DNA of 64,000 nucleotides from JAAYDI01 sp052034005 (GTDB lineage Bacteria; Planctomycetota; Planctomycetia; Pirellulales; Pirellulaceae). Every line of letters begins with the position of its first letter. The first letter of the stretch is position 1. This document shows, one piece after another, positions 8,052-17,410 of the stretch. Location of the stretch: the NCBI GenBank assembly GCA_052034005.1, contig JBPOJB010000001.1:213097-277096 (forward strand), read 5' to 3'. The position numbers and the translations under genes were made by a program. Below the pieces are notes generated by a model. That model made no database searches, had not been told where the DNA came from, and was given only the letters and a program-made list of their open reading frames with translations.

Positions 8052-10409
8052 ATGCGCTTGAGAATCATTGCCCGGATGATCATCTCTCTTGTGCTCGGGA
8101 TCGCTCTGTTGTGCTGCACCGGCGTGGCATGGGCGGCGGATGGCGTGCCCGACCTCGGATCCGTCGACCTGCAGGCTGCCGACGTGACGCTGGTCCAGGA
8201 GATCGACTGCGCGCAGGACAACGAAGACCTCTTGTTCCTGGAGTATCCGGCCGGCGTCAGCGCGGTGGAGACGGTGTTGGGAGTGCCCTGCCGCGTGTTG
8301 CCGAACGCGGCGGGAGACGCGAAGTACTTCGCCTATCGGATCGGCGAAGGCAAGGGGCTCGAGGCCGGCGCGTGTTATGTCCTATGCGTCGAGTATCCGG
8401 AAGACCGCAGCCGCACGATGTATCTGTGCAATTGGGGCTGCGAGACGGCCTTGGGGTTCGCGACGGGCGAGTCGCTGGGCGATGTCTGCTATGGCAAGTA
8501 TGTGCCCAACAACTCCGAGTCGCTCGAGTACCCGCTATCCGAGCGGTTCGAGACATGGACACAGCTGTTCTATCTCCACGACCGGTTCCCGGAGATCAAA
8601 CGTCCGCGCGGGCTGGGGCCGCGGCCGCTCACGCCGGCCGACGGCTTCTGGTTCATCGTGGCCCAGCCGGCAGCGTTCCAGGACCCGCTCGGGGCCGGAT
8701 CGGCGGTGTCGAAGATCCGTCTCTACCAGGTGCGGAACCCGGCGGCGCTGACGCTGTCGATTCCGTTCCCGCCCGAGGGGCTCCCGCGCCGGCACATCTT
8801 CTCGCGCGAGGAGATGGCGGACGGCGTGGTCGCGTCCGGGCACAAACCGGAGGAGCAGCGCGAGACGCTCCGCGGCGTCCGGGATTTCGCCGACTGGTAC
8901 GAGTACAAGATGCGCATCATGGAGTACCTGGGCATCGACACCTATGCGCAAGATCTGCTGGAATTCGGCCACAACCAGGGCTGGGACTCGTCCGAGGGAG
9001 GCGGCAATGACTGGGTGTATCAGTCGCCGTATCCCGGCCTTTGGGCGGAGATCCTCGGCCGCGCCGCCAGGCATCACCTGAGCGTCCTCCCGTATTATGA
9101 ATATCGTGGCAGCATCGGCGGCAACAAGTCGTTGGCCCTCGGGCCGCAGCACCGTTGCCGGAGGCTGGATGGCGGCGACACCTACACGCACATCACGTGG
9201 TGCGAAGGGAATAACGCCGACATCATCGACCCCGACACGCTCGCCGACGCGAAGAAAGTGCTCGACATTTCGCTTGTGAAATACAAAGACCAGGCGACGT
9301 TCCTCGGCGCGTGGTTCCGCCACCGGCCGACAGCGATGCCGATCAGTTTCAATGATGGGGACCTGCGCGCGTTTGTCGAGGAGGCTCATGGCGGCCGCCG
9401 CATCACGCGCTCGCACCTCCAGGCCGACAAGCAGCTGCTCGACCGATATTATCAGTGGTGGTTCACGAAGCGCTGCCAGTTCTTCGAATCCCTGCGCGAT
9501 CATCTGCGCGCCCAGATCGGCCCGGAGGCATTCCTGCTGTACACAAACGATACCAGCGAACCCGGCCGGTCCCTGCCGCAGTCCATCACGGGCGCTGGGA
9601 AGAAGGACGGCTGGCAGTGGAAGCAGGTGGTGGTGAACCGGGACATGCCCGTGTGGGAGACGATCCTCGCGGATGCGACCAGGTACCCGTGGGTCAAGCC
9701 GTACGACTTCCAGGAAGTGGTGGACCAGGACATGCACCTGCGCGGTTTGCAGTGTTTCGCCGAGAATTGGGGTGATTGGGAAGTCGCCCACGCGACGCCG
9801 CCCGACGATCCCCAGACCTATCGCGACGTGGACGGCGTCATGCTCAGCTACACCTATAACCGGCTCTACACGGTCTCCTCGCCGCGCACGTTCGAGCCCT
9901 ACCGGACGAAGTCCGGCCTGTCGATCATGCGCCACTACTCGCTCAACGAGAACGAGATGAGCGTGGACGGCGACGATATCCTCGGTTACTTCATCTGCGA
10001 TGTGGAACGCGCTGGACCATACTCGATGCTGGCCGAGGCCCGCGCAGTGGCTTATGGCGACCCGTACTACCTGGGATCGCTGACCGGCAACAGCAACAAG
10101 CGCGGCTTCCCCCGCTATGTGCGGCGATTCCACGCGGCGTTCCTCGCCTTGCCCGCGCTGCCCAGCACGATCCTTCCCGGCGCAACGCCGGACCCGGAAG
10201 TCGTCGTGCGGACCATCCCGACCGGGACGCATGGAACCTATCTTGCGATCGTGAACACCGGCTTTCACGCGAAAGAGGACCTGGCGGTCACCGTCCCGCC
10301 CGGCGCGGTCCGTGATGCGGTGACCGGCGAGCGTCTGGCCGCGGCCGATGGCAAGCTCACGCTCGCGCTCGACCCGGCGGAACTGCGCACGCTGGTCGTC
10401 GGGCCGTAG
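8052..10409 (+). CDS. Secreted glycoside-hydrolase-like protein of unknown specificity
   Basis: 785-residue exported protein. Signal peptide at residues 1-30 (MRLRIIARMIISLVLGIALLCC... ending VAWAA). An N-terminal beta-rich region (~35-260) is followed by a long alpha/beta region with acidic and aromatic patches typical of a TIM-barrel glycosidase (GNDWVYQSPYPGLWAEIL, HITWCEGNNADIIDPDT, DNGDLRAF-like segment). The last ~70 residues (YLAIVNTGFHAKEDL...) look like the all-beta domain that closes many glycosidases. I cannot assign a GH family. The start is the ATG with GGGAGAG upstream. It ends the plus-strand cassette kinase-isomerase-symporter, so it probably releases the sugar they use. Confidence 0.72.
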   Translation: MRLRIIARMIISLVLGIALLCCTGVAWAADGVPDLGSVDLQAADVTLVQEIDCAQDNEDLLFLEYPAGVSAVETVLGVPCRVLPNAAGDAKYFAYRIGEGKGLEAGACYVLCVEYPEDRSRTMYLCNWGCETALGFATGESLGDVCYGKYVPNNSESLEYPLSERFETWTQLFYLHDRFPEIKRPRGLGPRPLTPADGFWFIVAQPAAFQDPLGAGSAVSKIRLYQVRNPAALTLSIPFPPEGLPRRHIFSREEMADGVVASGHKPEEQRETLRGVRDFADWYEYKMRIMEYLGIDTYAQDLLEFGHNQGWDSSEGGGNDWVYQSPYPGLWAEILGRAARHHLSVLPYYEYRGSIGGNKSLALGPQHRCRRLDGGDTYTHITWCEGNNADIIDPDTLADAKKVLDISLVKYKDQATFLGAWFRHRPTAMPISFNDGDLRAFVEEAHGGRRITRSHLQADKQLLDRYYQWWFTKRCQFFESLRDHLRAQIGPEAFLLYTNDTSEPGRSLPQSITGAGKKDGWQWKQVVVNRDMPVWETILADATRYPWVKPYDFQEVVDQDMHLRGLQCFAENWGDWEVAHATPPDDPQTYRDVDGVMLSYTYNRLYTVSSPRTFEPYRTKSGLSIMRHYSLNENEMSVDGDDILGYFICDVERAGPYSMLAEARAVAYGDPYYLGSLTGNSNKRGFPRYVRRFHAAFLALPALPSTILPGATPDPEVVVRTIPTGTHGTYLAIVNTGFHAKEDLAVTVPPGAVRDAVTGERLAAADGKLTLALDPAELRTLVVGP

Positions 10410-10458
10410 GGTCGATATGGGGCGGTTCAGCGTCCGAGTGCCGCGCGCGGGGGAGCGG

Positions 10459-13400
10459 TTACTCAGCGCTTTCCTCCAACAGCTGATCGCCCACTTGGGC
10501 AATCCAGTCGCGCGTCCAGGTGACGGCTTCCAGGCCGACATCCACGTTCGGCGTGGCCAGGAAGATCATGCCCTTGATGCGCCCGGCCTTGAGCCACTGG
10601 TAGCCGAGCTCGGTCTGCCGCTGCATCAGCTCCACCGGTAGCGGCTGCTGGTCGTGGAAATCGTACATGTAGCAGCCCAGGAAGATCGGTTGGTCCGCGA
10701 CGAGCTTCTCAAGCTTGATCAGGTTCTGTTCCAGATCCGGCAAGTCGGCGGGGCGCCAGGTCCAGAGGCAGACCTGATCCACTTCGGCCAGGTGCGCTTT
10801 GGCGCGCAGCGAGATCTGGCCCGTGTAGATGACGGCCATGATCGGCAGCTGCGCACCGCGCACCGTCCGTTGGCGCAAGGCGTGTAGTTCTGGAGGCGAC
10901 AAGGACGCGTCGAACGGCACGATGTCGGCTGACGAGGCGCGCGCTTCCTCCTCCGGATCCGCGCCCGGTCCGAGGCTGTTCGTGTGGAAGAAGTCGTCCA
11001 AGATGAATCCGACAATGTTGGCATGCGCTTCGGCGAGTTGGTAGACCTGGTCCCGTTCGTCCCCCGACGTTGTGCCACCGGCTCCGACGAGCGACCAGTA
11101 TACGCGGTCGAGCGCCTGGAAGGGCGTGAAGTAGGCCTCAAACGGCGGCGCCGGTATCTCTCCATACCGCACGAAGATCATGTTGCGGATGCCGAGCAGG
11201 TTGGCGGCCGCTACCGGCTCGATCGTGGATTTCCTGGACAGGTTGGCCAGGTAGCTCTGGTTGTAGACGCCCGCGGGATGCCCCCAGATCCAGAGCCGAT
11301 CGCGAACCGTTTCGCGGCGCTGTGCCGGCGCCGGCCCTTGCGCGGCGCCCGGGCCACGATCGTCATCCGATCTGCACAGCCGGCAGCCGAAGACGCCCCC
11401 GGCCATCCGGCTCGTGTGAGCCTGGAACTTGATCGTGATCTTCTCTTTGCCTTGCGTGAGCTCCAGCGGCAGACGATACACCTCGTCGTAAAACATGCCC
11501 GGTTTGTTGTTGTCGAGCTTCTGGGTGGCGATCAACCGGTCGTCGACCAGCAGATCGAACTCGCGCCCGCCGGAGTCGCTGCCCCAGTAGGTCACGTGCA
11601 GCTCTAAGGGCGTGTCGGGCAGCGTCTTCATGTCCCACGAGAACCAGCCGCCATCTGTCGCGTGTCGCCACTTTCCCTCGCCGGCATACGTCTGTTCGCC
11701 TCGCACGTGATGATCACGCTCGCTCTGCTCGTCCGCGGGTACCACGCGGTCGACTGTCCGCGCCGCCAGCCGTGCTTCGGCCTCCTGCCGCTCCTGCCAT
11801 TGGGCGGTGGTCAGGGCGTCCCAATAGACGACATAGGCACGGTTCTCGTGGACCCGGTACATCGGCTCCAGAACGACATCATCGCCCTCGAGTGTCACAT
11901 AGAGTCGCAGCGCCCGAGGCGAGATCGCGAAGGTGCATGGCTTGCCCGGCACCGGGGACGGCAGGGCGGCCCATTCGCGGTCATCGGCCACCAACACCGG
12001 GCAGCCCGCGGCTCGCGCGCGGCTGTCGTCCACGACGGCGCACAGCACGTGGGGGCCGAACAGGAACGCTTTGCGCTGCGGGTTGTCGTGGAACGCTTCC
12101 GTGCGCATGGTGAAGGGCATGACGACATCGATCGTGTCGCCTTGCTTCCAGGTGCGCGCCAGTTCGACGTAATTGCCCGGCACACTCCTGTCGGCCTGCA
12201 GCACGCCGTTGACCCGAATCTCAAAGCCGGACACGGCCCAAGATGGTCGTCGGATCTTGACGTTCAACGCCAGCGGCTTCTTGCAGTTGAACGTGAGCCG
12301 GCTGCGGCCTTCCTCCGGGTAGGCGGTCTCCTGGCGCAGCTGCAGGCCCACCGCCCTCCAGTCCAGATCGGACGCGATGAACCCGTTCACATACAGCGTC
12401 TCTTGACCGGCATGATAATAGATGCTGTCGCCGTACTTGGCGTGATTCTCGATGCCGGTGCCGGTACAGCACCAGAAGCTGTCCTCTCGCGTGCAATACT
12501 CCTTGCGGCATTTGTCGTCGAAACCCAGCGGGACGAAGTAGCACATCATGCCGGTGGCCGGGTCCTGCGACGCCAGGATATGATTGTACAGGGCGCGCTC
12601 GTAATAGTCCGCATACTCCACGCGCGGGTCCCAGCAGAACAGGTGCCGGGTCAGCTTGAGCATGTTGTAGGTGTTGCAGGTCTCGCACGTGTTCGCACCG
12701 AGCGCCTGGGACAGCGTCTCTTTCGGAGTGAAGAACTCCCCCAGGCTGTGCCCGCCGATCACGTACGACCGCTGGTAGACGACCGTCTCCCAGAAGAACG
12801 TGGCGGCTGTCTTGAGCCACTCCTGGCCGTTGAGTTCATACTCGCGCGCCGCCCCGATGAACTTGGGGATCTGCGTGTTGGCATGCAGGCCGGTGAGCCG
12901 ATCCTCGCGAATGGCGGCAGGGCCCAGGACCGCCAGGTGATTGAAGCGCAATGCGAGCTGCAGATAGGTCGCGTCGCCCGTGACCGCGGCCAGGTCGGCC
13001 AGCGCTTCATTGATGCCGCCGTGCTCGACCTCCAGCATCGCCTGCAGCTGGCTGTTGTCCCAGTTCGCTGCCCCGGCCTTGGCCCAGTCGCCCAGCTTCC
13101 TGGCTACTTCCAACGCCTGCTGGTTGTCGCAGTAGGCGTGCATGTCCAGCAAGCCGGCCAGCACCTTGTGGATCTGGTACCAGAAGGGCAGGGGCGCTTC
13201 ACAGCGCGTCGTGAACGTATCGGGGTGCGTGTGCAAGAACCCGTTGCCCAATTGCGCCTGGCACTCCGCCAGCCCGGCCACGACCCGATCGCCGATGTGC
13301 TTGAGGCGTCGATCGCCGGTGCTCGCATACATCTTGGCGCAGGCCGACAGGTACAGACCCACGAATTCGCCGCGCGATCGGTGGTCCGGCGCCATCCAGC

Positions 13401-13689
13401 CGCCATACGGTTTGGCGGTGGACGGCAGCCCCGCACCGATGCGGAATACGTGCAGCAGCCGGTCGGCATCGAGCGACAGGAGGTAGTCGCAATCGAGTTC
13501 CATCGCGTGCTTCAGCGGCCCGTCTAAGAGCCGCACGTCCTGGAGCGGGAACGGCTCGGCGCCGAATTTCACAACGGGCGCCAGTTGGCTGCCGGCCTTC
13601 CTGCCAGGGGCCCGCCCTTGTGCAGACGCGGATGTGCCGCACAACCAGACGACCACGATCGCCACGGACGTTACTGTTCGGACAGCCAT
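10459..13689 (-). CDS. GH127 (DUF1680) beta-L-arabinofuranosidase-like enzyme with C-terminal extra domain
   Basis: 1,076-residue exported protein with three parts. (1) GH127 barrel and sandwich: the hallmark CETCNTYNMLKLTRHLF starts at Cys335, and SFWCCTGTGIENH places the vicinal cysteines at 407-408, matching the zinc-thiolate site of the family. (2) A beta-sandwich ~670-790 (ATDGGWFSWDMK...VYRLPLEL) like the domain ending many GH127 proteins. (3) An extra ~280-residue domain (from DRLWIWGHPAGVYNQ, about base 11310 down) with GFILDDFFHTN and CYMYDFHDQQPL, which looks like a separate sugar-active or TIM-barrel unit. The reading frame extends to 14004, but the ATG at 13689 starts a signal peptide (MAVRTVTSVAIVVVWLCG). 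Family enzymes retain L-arabinofuranose residues from plant-type glycans. The third domain is unassigned. Confidence 0.88.
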   Translation of the reverse strand: MAVRTVTSVAIVVVWLCGTSASAQGRAPGRKAGSQLAPVVKFGAEPFPLQDVRLLDGPLKHAMELDCDYLLSLDADRLLHVFRIGAGLPSTAKPYGGWMAPDHRSRGEFVGLYLSACAKMYASTGDRRLKHIGDRVVAGLAECQAQLGNGFLHTHPDTFTTRCEAPLPFWYQIHKVLAGLLDMHAYCDNQQALEVARKLGDWAKAGAANWDNSQLQAMLEVEHGGINEALADLAAVTGDATYLQLALRFNHLAVLGPAAIREDRLTGLHANTQIPKFIGAAREYELNGQEWLKTAATFFWETVVYQRSYVIGGHSLGEFFTPKETLSQALGANTCETCNTYNMLKLTRHLFCWDPRVEYADYYERALYNHILASQDPATGMMCYFVPLGFDDKCRKEYCTREDSFWCCTGTGIENHAKYGDSIYYHAGQETLYVNGFIASDLDWRAVGLQLRQETAYPEEGRSRLTFNCKKPLALNVKIRRPSWAVSGFEIRVNGVLQADRSVPGNYVELARTWKQGDTIDVVMPFTMRTEAFHDNPQRKAFLFGPHVLCAVVDDSRARAAGCPVLVADDREWAALPSPVPGKPCTFAISPRALRLYVTLEGDDVVLEPMYRVHENRAYVVYWDALTTAQWQERQEAEARLAARTVDRVVPADEQSERDHHVRGEQTYAGEGKWRHATDGGWFSWDMKTLPDTPLELHVTYWGSDSGGREFDLLVDDRLIATQKLDNNKPGMFYDEVYRLPLELTQGKEKITIKFQAHTSRMAGGVFGCRLCRSDDDRGPGAAQGPAPAQRRETVRDRLWIWGHPAGVYNQSYLANLSRKSTIEPVAAANLLGIRNMIFVRYGEIPAPPFEAYFTPFQALDRVYWSLVGAGGTTSGDERDQVYQLAEAHANIVGFILDDFFHTNSLGPGADPEEEARASSADIVPFDASLSPPELHALRQRTVRGAQLPIMAVIYTGQISLRAKAHLAEVDQVCLWTWRPADLPDLEQNLIKLEKLVADQPIFLGCYMYDFHDQQPLPVELMQRQTELGYQWLKAGRIKGMIFLATPNVDVGLEAVTWTRDWIAQVGDQLLEESAE

Positions 13690-13810
13690 GAGATTCCCTC
13701 GAGCGCCCTTGTTGCCGGCCCTTGCCGTCATTTCGTCATTGCTCCCATCATACGGCAACCCGCATGCCGTGCAACCAGCAGACGCGCCGCCACGGGTTGG
13801 CGCGGGCGCC

Positions 13811-13877
13811 GCAGGCCGTGACTGGGGTGGTGCAAATCGGGGTAGACTTCGCCTGTCCTGTTTTGGGCAGATTTGTT
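13811..13877 (-). repeat. Dispersed intergenic repeat, copy A
   Basis: A ~67-base segment closely matching 54841-54911 in the same orientation. Shared blocks, on the plus strand, include GCAGGCCG, GGGGTGGTG, ACTTCGCCTGT and CTGTTTTGGG. It lies 121 bases upstream of the GH127 start and between that gene and the SGNH stop. It does not encode a protein I can support. It could be a mobile intergenic repeat or a leader/promoter module. Confidence 0.6.
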
Positions 13878-13912
13878 CCATTGGCGATCGTTTCTGGACG
13901 TCGATGAGCCGG

Positions 13913-15082
13913 TCACCGTGACGTGACAGGCTGGGAGCCTGCCTCGCGGTCTGCGAACTCCCGGAACGTCGCGTCGGACAGCAGTTGTCTCGCCAGCAGC
14001 GCATAGCCCTCAGCCGTCGGGTGGCTCAGGTCGGCATAGGCCGCGCTAGGCAGCGCTTCGGGGACCGCATGCGGGAGGCCCTGTTGCGCGCACCACGCGG
14101 CCACGGCCGCCTTCCGGTCGGTGTAGCCGGCCAGACCCCGTGAGGTGAGCATATGTTCGTTCAAGGGGCCGATGATCACGAAGACGCGGTTCCCGCGCTT
14201 CCGGAGCAGGTCGAGGGTCCGGCGGAAGAACCGCCACTGCAGCGAGTCTTCCAGCGGCACCCAGGCCGGGTTGATTGCGCGCATCTCCTTTTCCGTCCAG
14301 GGTCGCGCGTCGGGCACGGGCGACGGCGGTTCGTCAGGCGAGGGCAACGCGAGCGTGACACGGCTCAGCGGATTCTCGTAGGGATGCTCCAGAGTCCAAT
14401 CCGCCAACGCATTGCTGTCGAAGTAACTCATCCGCACGTGATCCGCCCACTCCAGAAAGGTGAAATGCCGTGCGACAACGATGCCCAAGCGCTCGGACGG
14501 CGTTGCGCGATAGCAGGGGATCCGGTATGCGAACTGAGGCACAAGCGCCGGGTGATTGAACCGCGTTTCCTTGTCGGACGACAGGTCGTACTGCGGCGAG
14601 CTGATCCACAACAGGTTGCAGTTGACAATCACGCGCTTGTCTCGGATCGCTTCGCCGTAGCCGCTGATCAATCCATAGAGCGCCACCGGGTGGATTCCAT
14701 CAACTCCCAAGTTGGCATACGGGCCGCCGACGGCGCTTTCATTCAAGCAGTGCGACAGCGTCCGGCCGCTATCGACATAGTGCCCCCACATGACCGAGTC
14801 GCCAATCAGGATTGCGGAGTCGCCCCGGCAGACCTGCCGACAAGTCCGTTGGTACTGCCAGTAGTCGTTGCCCAGCCGGTAGGGGATGCGATAGTCCGCG
14901 CCCATCTCGAGCGGTTCGATCCACTGCCAGGCACGCGGGACCGACCAGAACGCGGCGGCGGCGAGCAGGGCAGCGACGAGCCAGCCGCGTGGCGACAACC
15001 GGACGTCGTTGGCGGCGAAGCGCTCGTCGACCGGCCGGTTCGCCGGGCGGTCCGCGTCAGGGGTGGGTTCGACAGCCTGCAT
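13913..15082 (-). CDS. Membrane-anchored SGNH-fold hydrolase/acyltransferase partner of MBOAT (AlgJ/AlgX-like)
   Basis: 389 residues with one N-terminal membrane segment (~33-48) and a periplasmic SGNH domain. The nucleophile motif ILIGDSVMWG gives Ser96, and the C-terminal DLSHPTAEGY supplies the Asp-x-x-His dyad; GPLN fits the oxyanion block. Such proteins pass acetyl groups, received through an MBOAT channel, onto an exported polysaccharide. The MBOAT gene ends 16 bases upstream on the same strand, supporting a two-gene acylation unit. The acceptor glycan is unknown. Confidence 0.85.
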   Translation of the reverse strand: MQAVEPTPDADRPANRPVDERFAANDVRLSPRGWLVAALLAAAAFWSVPRAWQWIEPLEMGADYRIPYRLGNDYWQYQRTCRQVCRGDSAILIGDSVMWGHYVDSGRTLSHCLNESAVGGPYANLGVDGIHPVALYGLISGYGEAIRDKRVIVNCNLLWISSPQYDLSSDKETRFNHPALVPQFAYRIPCYRATPSERLGIVVARHFTFLEWADHVRMSYFDSNALADWTLEHPYENPLSRVTLALPSPDEPPSPVPDARPWTEKEMRAINPAWVPLEDSLQWRFFRRTLDLLRKRGNRVFVIIGPLNEHMLTSRGLAGYTDRKAAVAAWCAQQGLPHAVPEALPSAAYADLSHPTAEGYALLARQLLSDATFREFADREAGSQPVTSR

Positions 15083-15098
15083 GGTCTTTCCCCGAGTT

Positions 15099-16550
15099 CT
15101 AGAACCCGAGATAAATGAATTTCTGACCGCTCGATGTCACGACGGCCGCCATGTAGACGAGCATGGACACGACGAGAGCCACGCGCACCGGCCCTGCGCT
15201 GACGAGCCGGCGAAACCGCGATTCGTAAACGTACTGATAGGCCCAGACGCATAGCACCAGTCCGGCGAGCAACGGCGGGAACAGCGGGTCCGCCGCGCCG
15301 CTGGTGATGATCCGACCGATGATCAGCCAGGCGTCCGAGACGCTCGCGGCGCGGAAGAACACCCAGGCGACCATGACGATCGAGAACGTCAGCATCTGTT
15401 TCGCGAATCGAGGCACTCGTCGGCGATAGGTCTCGGTCTGCTCCAACGCGCGTGTACAGACTCGGCCTGCCGCGTGGACCGCACCCCACATCACGTACGT
15501 CCACATGGCGCCGTGCCAGAGTCCCGATATCAGCATCGTCAGGATCATGTTGATGTAGGTGCGCACCTCGCCGCGGCGGTTCCCGCCCAGCGGGATGTAG
15601 ACATAGTCTCGGAACCAGGTCGACAAGCTGATATGCCAGCGGCGCCAGAAGTCGCCCAGACCCGTGGCCAGATAGGGGTTGTTGAAGTTCAGCAGGAGGC
15701 GGACGCCCATCAGCCGGGCGACGCCCCGGGCCATGTCCGTGTAGCCGCTGAAATCGAAGTAGATCTGCCAGGCATAGGCGAACGTGGCCAGCAGCAGGGC
15801 GGGCGCCTGATAGCTCCGCGGATCGGCATACACCATGTCGACATACAGCGCCAGGTAGTCGGCCAGCGCGATCTTCTTGAACAATCCCACGACAAACAGC
15901 GACAGGCCGTCGGCCACGTCCGCACGATTGACCTTCGACGCGCCGCGCAGTTGCGGCAGCAGGTGGCCGGCACGCTCGATCGGGCCGGCCAGCAGCTGCG
16001 GGAAGAACGCGATGAACGTGGCGTGGCGGAGGAGATTACGCTCACGCGCGACATGCCCCCGATAGACATCGATCACGTAACCGAGCGACAAGAACGTGTA
16101 GAACGACAGGCCGACCGGCAGCACGAAGTCGAACGGAGGCACTCGGTAGGAGGCCCCCAGCTGCGACAAGGCGGCATTGAAAGCCGTGCTCAAGAAACTG
16201 ACGTTCGGGTCGCTGATCGCGAAGGGCGCCTGGCAGCGCGCGAGCAGCGCGTTGGCGTTGTCGACAAAGAACCGTCCGTACTTGAAGAACCCCAGCAGGC
16301 CCAGGTTGTTGATGATGCTCAGCACCAACCACGGTCTCTTCCACGAGGTCCTGGCCATCGCCCAGAGCGCTGCATAGTCGAACAGCGTGGCCCAGCAGAT
16401 CAGCACGAGATAGACCGGATGCCACGTGGCATAGAACATATAGGAACCGACCAGCAGCCACGGCAGCTTGAGGCGCGTTCCCTTGATCGGCAGGTAGACC
16501 GCATAGAAGGCCAGGAAGAAGACCAGGAAACTCCAGGAGTGGAACAGCAT
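15099..16550 (-). CDS. MBOAT-family membrane O-acyltransferase (AlgI-like)
   Basis: 483-residue polytopic inner-membrane protein. The N-terminus MLFHSWSFLVFFLAFYAVYLP and the blocks GYTDMARG, GDFWRRWHISLSTWFRDYVY and SGLWHGAMWTYVMWG are diagnostic for the AlgI/DltB branch of MBOAT enzymes. His346 in LWHG is the probable catalytic histidine and His306 is the second conserved one. It transfers acetyl groups across the membrane to an extracytoplasmic acceptor with the help of the SGNH partner immediately downstream. The SUMF1-like gene's stop is 8 bases upstream of its start, so it may share that transcript. Confidence 0.93.
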   Translation of the reverse strand: MLFHSWSFLVFFLAFYAVYLPIKGTRLKLPWLLVGSYMFYATWHPVYLVLICWATLFDYAALWAMARTSWKRPWLVLSIINNLGLLGFFKYGRFFVDNANALLARCQAPFAISDPNVSFLSTAFNAALSQLGASYRVPPFDFVLPVGLSFYTFLSLGYVIDVYRGHVARERNLLRHATFIAFFPQLLAGPIERAGHLLPQLRGASKVNRADVADGLSLFVVGLFKKIALADYLALYVDMVYADPRSYQAPALLLATFAYAWQIYFDFSGYTDMARGVARLMGVRLLLNFNNPYLATGLGDFWRRWHISLSTWFRDYVYIPLGGNRRGEVRTYINMILTMLISGLWHGAMWTYVMWGAVHAAGRVCTRALEQTETYRRRVPRFAKQMLTFSIVMVAWVFFRAASVSDAWLIIGRIITSGAADPLFPPLLAGLVLCVWAYQYVYESRFRRLVSAGPVRVALVVSMLVYMAAVVTSSGQKFIYLGF

Positions 16551-16558
16551 CGAGCGCG

Positions 16559-17410
16559 CTACTCCGTTCTGCGGACGCAGCGGAAGCCGATGGCATCGCG
16601 TGCGAAGCAGGCGTCCGAGAACCCGGGGTCCTCACCCGCGCGGTAGGTTGCAGTGCACGCGTCGGCGCTGGCGCCCCAATGACCGCCGCGGACGACGTTC
16701 TTGTCGCCGGTGGCGGGGCCGCGCGGATTCCTGACCGGGCTCGTCTGGTAGTAATCGGGCTCGAAATAGTCGTTGCACCATTCGGCTACGTTGCCGTGCA
16801 TATCGAACAGGCCCCAGGCGTTGGGCTTCTTGCGCCCCACGGCGTGCGTCTTCTTGTTCGCATTGCCGGCGTACCAGGCATACTCGTCCAGCTCGCGCTG
16901 ATCCGCGCCGAAGCTGTACGGCGTGTCGGCGCCCGCACGGCATGCGTATTCCCATTCCGCCTCGGTTGGCAGCCGGTATCCGTTGGCCTCGAAGTCGCAT
17001 TGACCTTCCTCGTTGTAGCACGGCTGCAGACCCTCCGCCTCGGACCGCATGTTGCAGTACAGCGCGGCCTTGCCCCAACTGACCATTTCCGTCGGTAGGT
17101 CGGGCCCTTTGAAATGCGACCCATTGATCGGATCCCATGTCGCGCACACTGCCTGCGTGACTTCGTAGCGGTCCATGAGAAACGAGTCAACCTCGACTTC
17201 GTGAGCCGGCCCTTGCTCGGGAGCCGCATCGTCACGACCCATGACGAAGCATCCGGCGGGGACCAACACCATTTCGACGCCGCCATCGGTCACGACAATG
17301 GTCGGCGGCGAATGCAGCGGCGTGTCGAGTGCGGAGCGATCGACTTTCCGGCAGGCGGCCCCCAGCACCAGCAGGGTCACCAGGGCGCATCGTGAAACCG
17401 GTTGTCTCAT
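16559..17410 (-). CDS. SUMF1/FGE-fold protein, probable lipoprotein
   Basis: 283 residues with the C-type-lectin-like fold of formylglycine-generating enzymes. Typical landmarks are EMVLVPAGCFVMGRDD, RLPTEAEWEYACRAG, GLFDMHGNVAEWC, VVRGGHWG and AIGFRCVRR. Of the two cysteines needed by the aerobic enzyme, only the second is present (ADACTATYR); the first position is alanine, so sulfatase maturation is doubtful. The N-terminus (LVTLLVLGAAC, Cys20) resembles a lipoprotein signal, though the box is imperfect. The frame continues upstream to 18157, but that part is the shadow of the next gene. The start ATG overlaps the stop of the PD40 gene as ATGA, so the two are translationally coupled. Confidence 0.88.
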   Translation of the reverse strand: MRQPVSRCALVTLLVLGAACRKVDRSALDTPLHSPPTIVVTDGGVEMVLVPAGCFVMGRDDAAPEQGPAHEVEVDSFLMDRYEVTQAVCATWDPINGSHFKGPDLPTEMVSWGKAALYCNMRSEAEGLQPCYNEEGQCDFEANGYRLPTEAEWEYACRAGADTPYSFGADQRELDEYAWYAGNANKKTHAVGRKKPNAWGLFDMHGNVAEWCNDYFEPDYYQTSPVRNPRGPATGDKNVVRGGHWGASADACTATYRAGEDPGFSDACFARDAIGFRCVRRTE

